Below are positions 15,552 through 23,974 of a DNA stretch of 29,876 nucleotides, piece after piece. Source of the DNA: a virus; IMG/VR virus record IMGVR_UViG_3300048839_000116, positions 1-29,876 of that record, one strand, 5' to 3'. The notes under the pieces were generated by a model, which had not been told where the DNA came from, did no database searches, and saw only the letters and a program-made list of their open reading frames with translations. Position 1 is the stretch's first letter; each line of letters starts with the position of its first letter. The translations under genes were made by a program, and so were the position numbers.

Positions 15552-17177
15552 ATGCCATTCGTGCCTTTGCGCTTCGCGCCTACTGAAAACTTCGCAGCAA
15601 AACAGACCCAGCAACTCGGGCAGTCCATGCTGAACCTTGGCGGCGAGCTTGGCCGCATCGCGTTCGACATCCAGAACGAAGCCAACAAGGTACGGGTGGA
15701 CGACGCCATGAACCAGTTGGTGAAGTTCCGCACCGACGCGCAGGTTGAAGCGTTCAGTCTGACCGGGCGCAACGCGCTGGAACGGCCTGACGGCAAGGCC
15801 TTGCCTGACGAGTACGACGAGAAGCTGCAAAAGCACCTAGACGCCATCGAGGCGACCCTTGGCAACGATGCCCAGCGCGCGGCATTGCGGGCGCAGGCTG
15901 CGCCGATCCGGGCGCAGTTGTACGGCAACTTGTCTTCGCACATGGTCGAGCAGCAGAAGGAAATGCGCCGCGAGACGTGGGCGGCAACCATCGACACCGC
16001 AACCAACCAGGCAAACCTGCTGTGGGGCGACGAGAAGATCAGGAAGCAGTCGGCCGAAGCCATCCGCACGACCATCGACGAGATGGCGAAAGACCAGGGA
16101 TGGGATGACAAGATCAAGGAATCCAAGCTGGCGCAGGCTTTGAGTCCGATGCACGCCGGCATTATTCAGGGCATGGCCGACGCCGACCGGATTGATCTGG
16201 CTAAAGCCTACTATGACGAGAACGCGCCGACCATGAGCATGGCGGTTCGCGCCAAGGCGATGAACCTGATCGAAGTGGGCGACTTCGAGAAGAAGACCCA
16301 GGACGGCGCCGCCGCAGTGTGGGCGATGGCGGACGGCAACGCCGCCGAGGCGCTGAAGCTGGCGCGCGAGAAATTTTCCGGCAAGGAGGAGGATGCCGTC
16401 ATCACCCGCATCAAGACGCTCGACGCCGAGGAAACCACCATCCGCGAGCGCGACCAGCGGGACGCTGGTGATTCGGCGTGGGGCTTGTACGCCGAAGGCA
16501 AGAAGATTCCGGCGTCGGTGTGGGCGCGCATGGACGGGCGCGACAAGATCGCCATTCGCAACGCCCAGCGCGCCGAGGCCAACCACCTTGCGGCGGCGAA
16601 CAAGGAAGCCCAGCGAGATGCCCGCGACGAAGCCTATTTCACCCTGTACGAAAACGACGACGCGCTCATCAACGCCCGCCCTGCAGAGATTTCCTCGTTG
16701 CTGAAGCAGGGTTTCACGCAGACCCAGGTGTCGAGCCTGCTGCGCAAGAAGGAAAAGCTCGCCAACGAGGCCGAGTCGGTGTCGGTGTCCAAGCACGCGC
16801 TCAACAACGCCTTCCTGCGCAACGGCATCGAGAACAAGAGCAAGAAGGACAAGGCGCTGCGCGGCATGATCGAGTCGCGCATCGACGAGGAAATCTATGC
16901 CGAGCAGCAGCAGCGCGGGCGCGCGCTCACCCGCGAGGAAAAGGACAAGATCATCAACCGGCAGTTTGTCGAGGTGGGAAGCTACTACAAGCAGACCGGA
17001 TTGTTCTCTACTTCAACCGGAACGCAGAAGAAGAAATATTACGAAGTCGAGAACAAGGACAGCATCGTCATCCCGCAAGCCGACAGGGATCGCATCACCA
17101 AGACATTCCGCGACTCCGGGGTGATGGTCACGCCTGACCGGCTGCGTACCTACTACCTGCGAGAACTCGGTAAATGA
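15552..17177 (+). CDS. Internal virion (core/ejection) protein, gp15-like position
   Basis: A 541-residue, highly charged, helical protein. The ATG at 15552 follows the previous stop by six bases; an upstream GTG at 15510 would overlap the previous gene and add an atypical tail. The start VPLRFAPTENFAAKQTQQLG and the repeated Ala/Lys/Glu helices (RDQRDAGDSAWGLYAEGKKI; EREEKDK-type stretches) fit the middle core protein that builds the periplasmic tube. Assignment rests on order and composition more than on a sequence signature. It overlaps the next gene by four bases. Confidence 0.75.
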   Translation: MPFVPLRFAPTENFAAKQTQQLGQSMLNLGGELGRIAFDIQNEANKVRVDDAMNQLVKFRTDAQVEAFSLTGRNALERPDGKALPDEYDEKLQKHLDAIEATLGNDAQRAALRAQAAPIRAQLYGNLSSHMVEQQKEMRRETWAATIDTATNQANLLWGDEKIRKQSAEAIRTTIDEMAKDQGWDDKIKESKLAQALSPMHAGIIQGMADADRIDLAKAYYDENAPTMSMAVRAKAMNLIEVGDFEKKTQDGAAAVWAMADGNAAEALKLAREKFSGKEEDAVITRIKTLDAEETTIRERDQRDAGDSAWGLYAEGKKIPASVWARMDGRDKIAIRNAQRAEANHLAAANKEAQRDARDEAYFTLYENDDALINARPAEISSLLKQGFTQTQVSSLLRKKEKLANEAESVSVSKHALNNAFLRNGIENKSKKDKALRGMIESRIDEEIYAEQQQRGRALTREEKDKIINRQFVEVGSYYKQTGLFSTSTGTQKKKYYEVENKDSIVIPQADRDRITKTFRDSGVMVTPDRLRTYYLRELGK

Positions 17178-20100
17178 GCGAACTGAACGACCTGCTGACC
17201 CGCTTCAAACAAGAGGACGCGGGCAGCGTGCCTGGCTTTGACGTTCCACATGCCAACAACGACCTGCTGACGCGCTACAAGCAGGAAGACGCCGTTCTCA
17301 ACGCTTTTGCCACGGCGCACAAGACCAACCCGGACGAGTACGCGAAACTCAGAAAAACCGCCATCGACGCCGGCATGACGCCGGAACAGGTCGACATGTT
17401 CCCCGAGGAAGCCGAGCGCCGTGCCCGCTACGACGAGGCGGTGCGGCTGGCGCAGGAATCACCGAAGACGGCCAAGTGGGTGGCAACCGGCGACAACGCC
17501 AAGCTGGCCCATGACGACACCGAGAACATGGGCATGATCGAGCAGGTGCTGCGCAACACCGGCAGCGCCGCCGTGTCCGGCCTGCGCAGCGCCAGTGCCG
17601 GCGCGGTCGGCCTGGCGCGCGCCCCGTTCGAACTTGCCGCCCCATTGCTCGACCCGCTGACCGGCACCATCCTGCCGGAAAACCCGCTGCGCCGCACCGC
17701 GGCCGGGCTTGCCGAGTACCAGCAGGGCATCGCTGGACGCGCTAAGGCCGAAATGCCGCAGGGCGACGACGTGTTCAGTTCCGGATTCTACAGCGGCATC
17801 GCCTCGCTGTCGCGCAACCTCGCCGCCCTGCCGATGGCTTTCCTCCCTGGTGGACAGGAAGCCGCGCTCGGCGCGATGGTCGCCCCGGTATTCGGCGAGT
17901 CCTACGGCCAGGGGCGCGACAATGGTATGAGTCCGGTCGCATCTACCGTGTTCGGCGGATCGCAGGCGGCCATCGAATACGTCACCGAGAAGATTCCGCT
18001 CGGCAAGTTGCTTGGTGACCTGAAGCAGGGCACGCCGTTCCTCAAGACGCTGGCGCACAACATGGCGCGCGAGATTCCGGGTGAGCAGGCCGCCACCGTG
18101 CTGCAAGACCTGAATGAATGGGCGGTGCTCAACCCCGACAAGCCGTTCGCCGAGTACCTGAAAGAGCGCCCCAACGCCGCGGCACAAACCCTGATTGCGA
18201 CGATGGTCGGAACCGGCGGCCAGGTCACGCTGATGGAAGGCGTCAGCCGTGCCGTGGGCTATGCCGAGAACCGTGCCATGAAGGCGCAGCAGGCCGAGCG
18301 CGGCGCCGCCTTCGTCGAGAACCTGAACAAGCTCGCCGCATCCGACAAGCTGCTGCAACGCTCACCCGATGATTTCCAGTCATTCGTCGCCGCTGCTGCC
18401 GAGGATGGCCCGGTCGATACCGTGTTCATCGACGGCAAGTTTCTCATGCAGTCCGGCATGGCGCCGCAACTCGCGGAAATGTCCCCGGCAGTCCGCGACC
18501 AACTCGACCGCGCCATCCTCACCGGCGGCGACATCGCCATCCCGGTTGCCGAATACGCCGCGCGGATCGCCCCGACCGAACTTGCGCCGCAACTGCTTGA
18601 TCACCTGAAGACCGAGCCTGACGGCTTCACCCGCGCCGAAGCGCAGGACTACATGCAGAACCAGGGGGCGGAACTGCAAGCCGAAGTCGAAAGAATCCTC
18701 ACCGACCGGCAGGACGCCGACACCTTCCGCGCCTCGCAGGACGTGGTGAAGCAGGACATCCTCGGGCAACTGAACACGGCAGGCCGCTTCACGCCGCAGG
18801 TCAACGAAGCCTATGCCACGCTGGCAAGTGCATATTCAGCGGTCAGGGCGGCGCAGCTCGGCATGACGCCCGAGGCGTTCCACCAGCAGCGCGGGATGAA
18901 GGTGCAGGGCGAGGCGGTGACGGGGCAGCAGTTCAGCCAAGGAGTGACGCTTGACGCCGTGCGCCAGCAATGGGATGCGGCAGGCATTAAGCACGCGATC
19001 AGCGAGAAGACCGGGGCAATCACCCTGTCGCAGATTGTCGTGCCTGAATCGGATCGCGGCGCAGGCAAGGGAACTGCTGCAATGCAGGCGCTTGTCGATT
19101 ACGCCGACCGCACCTGGCAGCGCGTCATGCTCACGCCATCGTCAGACTTCGGTGGCAACAAGAAGCGGCTGACCGAGTTTTACAAGCGGTTCGGTTTCGT
19201 CGAGAACAAGGGCAAGAACAAGGACTTCAGCACGATGGAGCGGATGATCCGCGAGCCGAAGCCTGTGGATCAATTCAACCCCGCCGACCCCAACATCCTG
19301 AATCAGTCGGCCTCACAAGACGGAGCGGTCGCGCTTCGTGCCCTTGCGGACGAAGGGAACAATCAGGCCATTGTCGCGCAGGCGCTTGTAGACCGTGCTG
19401 GATTTGGCCCCAAGCAGTTTGCCGATGTCCTTGAAGGTGCGGCCCTCGGCGCGCAGCCTGACGGCCTCGTCGGTGTCCCAGCGTTCGCGGCCATGCTCTC
19501 GCATATGCGTGCTGCTGTTCTCGATGACGCGAAGGTTCTCGATGCGATTGTCGGATCGGTCCCCGTTGATATGGTGAACAACCTCGCCGGGTCTGAGAGC
19601 GCGGCCAAGGTGCTGCTCCATGACGAGGCGATGAACGAGGACAGTCCTGCATTCAATGCTGACCTGATGGTAGCCAATGGAGTTGATACATCCAACCCGG
19701 TTGGCCTTCTTGTGCGCGAGGCAGCACTCGCGGCTGCAAAAGTGGCGAGCGTGACGCTTAACAACGGACGGGAATCGTCTGAAGCTGGTGCCGCAATTCT
19801 CGCAGGTAATGGGAACAGTTTTAGCCAAAGTGCACGCCTTCCTCGGGCGGCTTTCCACCCGTCTACTAATACGATTACATTGCTGGATAACGCCGATCTT
19901 ACATCATTTTTACACGAATCCGCCCATTACTTTTTCGAGTCCGACATCCAGCTTGCAAGCGAATTGCTCGGCAAGCCTGACCTGACGCCCGGCGAACAGC
20001 AGATCGTCGACGACGTTTCCCGCCTGCTGACGTGGCACGGCATCCAAGGGGATGTGACCGAGCAGCTGCGCCAGTGGCACACGATGGACTTCGAGGAACA

Positions 20101-23100
20101 GCGCAGCCACCACGAACGGACGGCAGAATCCTTCGAGGCTTATCTGTTCTCAGGCCGCGCCCCCAGCCTTGAACTGCAACCCGTGTTCCAACGCTTCGCC
20201 GCGTGGATGGTCAACGTCTACAAGTCGCTCAAGGACTTCCTGACCCGCAATCCAGAGGCCGGCAAGCTGAACGATGAAGTGCGCTCGGTGTTCGACCGCA
20301 TGATTGCGACTCGGGAGGAAATCGCGCTGGCCGAGCAGGCGCGTTCGATGATGCCGCTGTTCTCCGACCCGGCCAAGTCGGGCATGTCGCCGGAAGACTA
20401 CGCCAAGTATCAGGCGCAGGGGATAGACGCGACCAACGCGGCCATTCAGGACTTGCAGGCCAAGGGGCTGCGCGACATGCAATGGCTGCACAATGCGCGC
20501 GGCCGGATGGTGCGGAAGCTCCAGAAGGAGGCCAAGGCACTCCGCGCCGAGGCGATGATCGAGGCGCGGCGCGAGGTCATGAGCCAGCCCGTCTACCGGG
20601 CTTGGGACTTCCTGACCCGCAAGCTCACGGCGGACGACAAGGGTCAGGCGCCCAAGGCCGACCCGGAGAACGTCGACCCGCAGCGCGACTCGCTGTTCGC
20701 GGCGATCGCCAAGTTGGGCGGCATCCCCAAGGACTTCGCCGTCAAGGAATGGGGCATCGACCCCAAGAGCAAGCCGCAATCCGGCGTGTTCGGTAAGCCC
20801 GTCTGGAGAATCACCGAAGGCGAGCCGGCTGACCTCATGGCCGAACGGCTGGCACGGCTGGGCTACCTGGAAGCCGACGAGCACGGCAAGCTGGACCTGG
20901 CCGAGTTCTATGACCGCTTCAGCCGGGAATTGTCCGGCGAGGCGCAGTATTCCAGTTCCTACGACTACGAGGGCGAAAACCGCGACGTCGCCAACCCGGC
21001 CGGATTGCAGGCCGGGCGGCTGGACGCGGACTCACTGCCGGCCGAAGTCGTCGAGATCCTGGCCGCGCGCCGGATGACGGCGAAGGGCGGGCTTGATCCC
21101 GACCTGGTGGCCGACCTGTTCGAGTTCAGTTCCGGCGACGAGTTGGTGCGAGCCCTGGCTTCCGTGCCGGCGCCGAAGGACGCGATCAACGCGCTGACCG
21201 ATGCCAAGCTCTTGGAGCGCAACGGCGAACTTGCCACGCCCGAGGCCATTGAGCGCGAGGCCGACCGCGCGATCCACAACGAAGCCCGCGCCCGCATGGT
21301 GGCGACCGAACTGAACGCCTTGGCGAAGGCGGCCGGCAAGCCGAAGGTGATGGCGTCCGCCGCCCGCGAGTTCGCCGCGCAGATGATCGCCCGCCTGAAG
21401 GTGCGCGACATCCGCCCCGGTCAGTATGCCAATGCCGAAGTGCGCGCCGCCAAGGCTGCCGAGGCCGCGGTCAAGGCCGGCAACCTGGCCGAAGCCGCAG
21501 CCGAGAAGCGCAATCACCTGGTCAACCTGTACGCCACACGGGCCGCGCACGACGCGCAGGATGACGTCGCCGCCGCCCTGCGCTACCTGAAGAAGTTCGA
21601 CAAGCGCAGCAAGAGCCTCGACCCCGCCTACCAGGACCAGATCGAGGCGCTGCTGGAACGGTTCGACCTGCGCCCGGCGAGCCTCAAGGCGCTCGACCGC
21701 CGCGCCTCGTTCGCCGAATGGCTGGCGGCGCAGCGCGAGGCCGGCATCGAGCCGGACGTGCCGGAAGGGCTGGAGAACGAGGCCAACCGCACCCACTACA
21801 AGAACCTGACCGTCGAGGAATTCCGCGGCCTGGTCGACACGATCAAGCAGATCGAGCACCTGGGCCGGCTGAAGCACAAGCTGCTGACCGCGCAGGACAA
21901 GCGCGAGTTCAAGGCCATCGTCGAGGAAGTCGCCGGCAGCATCGTCGAGAACGGCGGCACCGAGCGCCCGGTCGAACTGGAGGAACCGGGTCGCTTCAAG
22001 CAGTTCGTCGAGAACTTCCGGGCGGGGCACCGCAAGCTCGCCAGCCTGGTGCGGCAGATGGACGGCGGCAAGGATGCGGGTCCGTTCTGGCGCGTGTTCG
22101 TGCGTGGCATGAACGAAGCCGGAACCCGCGAGGCGTCGATGGTTGAGGACGCCACGGTTCGCCTCATGGAAATCTACAAGCCCATGCTGGCCTTGAAGGG
22201 CGGGCTCAACGGCGACAAGCGATTCATCAAGGCGATCAATGCCAGCCTGACCCGCGCCGGGCGGCTGTCCGTCGCATTGAACTGGGGCAACGAAACGAAC
22301 CGCCTGCGCGTGATGGAAGGCGACGGCTGGACCGAGTACCAGGTACAGGCCATCCTCAACACCCTGACCCGCGCCGAGTGGCAATTCGTTCAAGACGTGT
22401 GGGCGTTCATCGACTCCTACTGGCCGCAGATCGAGGCCAAGGAGAAGCGCGTCACCGGTCGCGCGCCGGACAAGGTGAAGGCATTGCCGTTCACCGTGAT
22501 GGTCGACGGCGAGAACGTCAGCCTGTCGGGCGGCTATTACCCCATTAAGTACGACTCGAACCGCGACGACCGCGCCGAGAAGCACGAAGCCGCCGAGATC
22601 GCCGAGGAAATGAAGCGCGGCGCCTACACCCGCGCCTCGACCAAGCGCGGCCATACCAAGGCGCGGACGGAGAGCGTCAAGCGCCCGGTGCGAAAGACGC
22701 TCGACGTCATCACCCAGCACGTCGGCGAAGTCACCCACGACCTCGCCTGGCACGAATGGCTAATCGACGCCAACCGCCTGCTTGACGCCAAGCCGATCAA
22801 CCAGGCCATCCGCACCCACTACGGCACCGCCGTCATCCGCACCATGAAGGACGCGCTGACCGGGATTGCTGCCGGCGACATGGGCCGGCAGACCGCGCTC
22901 GACACGGCGCTGCTGTACCTGCGCGCCAACGTCTCACGCTCGACGATGGGTTTCTCGCTGACGACCGCGTTCCTGCAGCCGTTCGGCCTGCTGCAGTCGG
23001 TGGTCCGCATCGGCGCCAAGCCGGTGATGCACGGCATCGGCCGCTGGGCTGGCGACATCGCGCGCATGGAAAACACCCTGAAATGGGTCGGCGAGAAGTC

Positions 23101-23914
23101 CGAGTTCATGCGCCTGCGCGCCAAGACCTTCAACCGCGAATTGCATGAAATCCGCAACCGGGTCAGCCACGGGCACAGCAAGATCCGCACGGTCTACGAC
23201 GCCAGCCTGTTCATGCTCATGCAAAAGATGCAGATGGTCGCCGACATTCCGACCTGGATCGGCGCCTATGACAAGGCGCTGGCCGAAGGGGTGGAGGACG
23301 CCGACGCCGTGGCACTGGCCGACCAGGCCGTGCTCGACTCGCAGGGCGGCGGGCAGAACAAGGACATGGCGGAACTGCAGCGCAAGCACCCGATGCTGAC
23401 CATGTTCTACAGCTACTTCAACACCACGCTGAACCTCGCCGCCGAGTCGACCGCGCAGACCAACTTCAAGAATCCGCTGGCGGTGGCCGGCTGGCTGTCC
23501 GACATGATGCTGCTGATGGTTGTCCCGGCGCTGGGCCCGGCGATGATCCTAGCCATGATGCGCGGCGAGGCGTGCTGGGAGGAAGGCGACTGCGCGCGAG
23601 AAATGGCGCAGGCGCAGCTCGGCTACACGCTGGGAACCGTGGTCGGGGTGCGCGAACTGTCCGGCATGGCCGAAGGCTACGACTACGCCGGCCCGCCGGT
23701 CGGGCGGGTGGTAGCCGACCTCGGCAAGTTCGCCACCCAGGTCAGCCAGGGCGAGGCCGACGAGGCTGCGGTCATGTCGGCCGTGCGCCTGTTTGGCGCC
23801 GCGCTGGGTGTTCCGACCACGCAAATCCTGCGCAGCTGGCGCGGCTGGAACGCCTGGGCCGAGGGCGATGCGCCCGCAACGTCTATCCTGCTCGGCCCGC
23901 CGCCGAAGGACTGA
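17174..23914 (+). CDS. Giant ejection protein (T7 gp16-like position) with GNAT and HExxH domains
   Basis: A 2246-residue polyvalent virion protein. Residues 5-16 and 29-40 repeat NDLLTR(F/Y)KQEDA. Residues about 605-690 look like a GNAT acetyltransferase (acetyl-CoA loop DRGAGKG at 627-633; FYKRFGF). Residues 714-887 translate the antisense of an inserted HNH gene. Directly after comes a domain with a zinc-protease-type motif HESAH (914-918) in the context TSFLHESAHYFFE, common in phage polyvalent proteins. Long helical segments follow, then a hydrophobic pair near 2106-2130 and a basic/aromatic C-terminus. Such proteins are ejected with DNA and act in the infected cell. Enzymatic activity of the GNAT and HExxH parts is inferred. 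Confidence 0.85.
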   Translation: MSELNDLLTRFKQEDAGSVPGFDVPHANNDLLTRYKQEDAVLNAFATAHKTNPDEYAKLRKTAIDAGMTPEQVDMFPEEAERRARYDEAVRLAQESPKTAKWVATGDNAKLAHDDTENMGMIEQVLRNTGSAAVSGLRSASAGAVGLARAPFELAAPLLDPLTGTILPENPLRRTAAGLAEYQQGIAGRAKAEMPQGDDVFSSGFYSGIASLSRNLAALPMAFLPGGQEAALGAMVAPVFGESYGQGRDNGMSPVASTVFGGSQAAIEYVTEKIPLGKLLGDLKQGTPFLKTLAHNMAREIPGEQAATVLQDLNEWAVLNPDKPFAEYLKERPNAAAQTLIATMVGTGGQVTLMEGVSRAVGYAENRAMKAQQAERGAAFVENLNKLAASDKLLQRSPDDFQSFVAAAAEDGPVDTVFIDGKFLMQSGMAPQLAEMSPAVRDQLDRAILTGGDIAIPVAEYAARIAPTELAPQLLDHLKTEPDGFTRAEAQDYMQNQGAELQAEVERILTDRQDADTFRASQDVVKQDILGQLNTAGRFTPQVNEAYATLASAYSAVRAAQLGMTPEAFHQQRGMKVQGEAVTGQQFSQGVTLDAVRQQWDAAGIKHAISEKTGAITLSQIVVPESDRGAGKGTAAMQALVDYADRTWQRVMLTPSSDFGGNKKRLTEFYKRFGFVENKGKNKDFSTMERMIREPKPVDQFNPADPNILNQSASQDGAVALRALADEGNNQAIVAQALVDRAGFGPKQFADVLEGAALGAQPDGLVGVPAFAAMLSHMRAAVLDDAKVLDAIVGSVPVDMVNNLAGSESAAKVLLHDEAMNEDSPAFNADLMVANGVDTSNPVGLLVREAALAAAKVASVTLNNGRESSEAGAAILAGNGNSFSQSARLPRAAFHPSTNTITLLDNADLTSFLHESAHYFFESDIQLASELLGKPDLTPGEQQIVDDVSRLLTWHGIQGDVTEQLRQWHTMDFEEQRSHHERTAESFEAYLFSGRAPSLELQPVFQRFAAWMVNVYKSLKDFLTRNPEAGKLNDEVRSVFDRMIATREEIALAEQARSMMPLFSDPAKSGMSPEDYAKYQAQGIDATNAAIQDLQAKGLRDMQWLHNARGRMVRKLQKEAKALRAEAMIEARREVMSQPVYRAWDFLTRKLTADDKGQAPKADPENVDPQRDSLFAAIAKLGGIPKDFAVKEWGIDPKSKPQSGVFGKPVWRITEGEPADLMAERLARLGYLEADEHGKLDLAEFYDRFSRELSGEAQYSSSYDYEGENRDVANPAGLQAGRLDADSLPAEVVEILAARRMTAKGGLDPDLVADLFEFSSGDELVRALASVPAPKDAINALTDAKLLERNGELATPEAIEREADRAIHNEARARMVATELNALAKAAGKPKVMASAAREFAAQMIARLKVRDIRPGQYANAEVRAAKAAEAAVKAGNLAEAAAEKRNHLVNLYATRAAHDAQDDVAAALRYLKKFDKRSKSLDPAYQDQIEALLERFDLRPASLKALDRRASFAEWLAAQREAGIEPDVPEGLENEANRTHYKNLTVEEFRGLVDTIKQIEHLGRLKHKLLTAQDKREFKAIVEEVAGSIVENGGTERPVELEEPGRFKQFVENFRAGHRKLASLVRQMDGGKDAGPFWRVFVRGMNEAGTREASMVEDATVRLMEIYKPMLALKGGLNGDKRFIKAINASLTRAGRLSVALNWGNETNRLRVMEGDGWTEYQVQAILNTLTRAEWQFVQDVWAFIDSYWPQIEAKEKRVTGRAPDKVKALPFTVMVDGENVSLSGGYYPIKYDSNRDDRAEKHEAAEIAEEMKRGAYTRASTKRGHTKARTESVKRPVRKTLDVITQHVGEVTHDLAWHEWLIDANRLLDAKPINQAIRTHYGTAVIRTMKDALTGIAAGDMGRQTALDTALLYLRANVSRSTMGFSLTTAFLQPFGLLQSVVRIGAKPVMHGIGRWAGDIARMENTLKWVGEKSEFMRLRAKTFNRELHEIRNRVSHGHSKIRTVYDASLFMLMQKMQMVADIPTWIGAYDKALAEGVEDADAVALADQAVLDSQGGGQNKDMAELQRKHPMLTMFYSYFNTTLNLAAESTAQTNFKNPLAVAGWLSDMMLLMVVPALGPAMILAMMRGEACWEEGDCAREMAQAQLGYTLGTVVGVRELSGMAEGYDYAGPPVGRVVADLGKFATQVSQGEADEAAVMSAVRLFGAALGVPTTQILRSWRGWNAWAEGDAPATSILLGPPPKD
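19313..19828 (-). CDS. HNH homing endonuclease nested antisense in the ejection-protein gene
   Basis: A 171-residue protein starting at TTG 19828; GAGGAAGG (19844-19837 on this strand) lies eight bases upstream. An N-terminal zinc ribbon (C9-C12, C31-C35), then the HNH domain: VHRLVMEQHLGR (65-76), GEVVHHINGD (81-90), NRIENL (94-99). A C-terminal helix-turn-helix (about 118-150: RLRAEGRTFKDIGKLLGAKS) would bind DNA. These features are unmistakable for a phage HNH homing enzyme. The gene lacks TTA, CTA and TCA codons, so the host frame on the opposite strand stays open. Flanking host codons suggest insertion after NQSA and before RLPRAAF. Confidence 0.9.
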   Translation of the reverse strand: MAKTVPITCENCGTSFRRFPSVVKRHARHFCSRECCLAHKKANRVGCINSIGYHQVSIECRTVLVHRLVMEQHLGRALRPGEVVHHINGDRSDNRIENLRVIENSSTHMREHGRERWDTDEAVRLRAEGRTFKDIGKLLGAKSSTVYKRLRDNGLIVPFVRKGTKRDRSVL

Positions 23915-23915
23915 G

Positions 23916-23948
23916 GGTGCGCGTATCACCTTGTGCTGCGGATAAATT
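23916..23948 (+). promoter_or_regulatory. Phage late-type promoter, copy 4
   Basis: GGTGCGCGTA (23916-23925), 17 bases, TAAATT (23943-23948). It begins one base after the stop of the giant protein. The expected RNA start is about 23955; TAGGAG (23961-23966) then lies before the ATG at 23975. It would drive the spike and lysis genes. Confidence 0.75.
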
Positions 23949-23974
23949 TACCGTAGACACTAGGAGCGGCGCGC

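Noticed and set aside
19275-19764. Other minus-strand frames overlapping the nested HNH gene.
   Set aside because: They are out-of-frame shadows with Arg/Ser/Ala-rich translations; only the frame ending at 19313 has HNH and zinc motifs.
21032-22753. A 573-codon open frame on the minus strand.
   Set aside because: It is a shadow of the giant ejection-protein gene in GC-rich sequence; no domain is recognisable and no ribosome-binding site fits.
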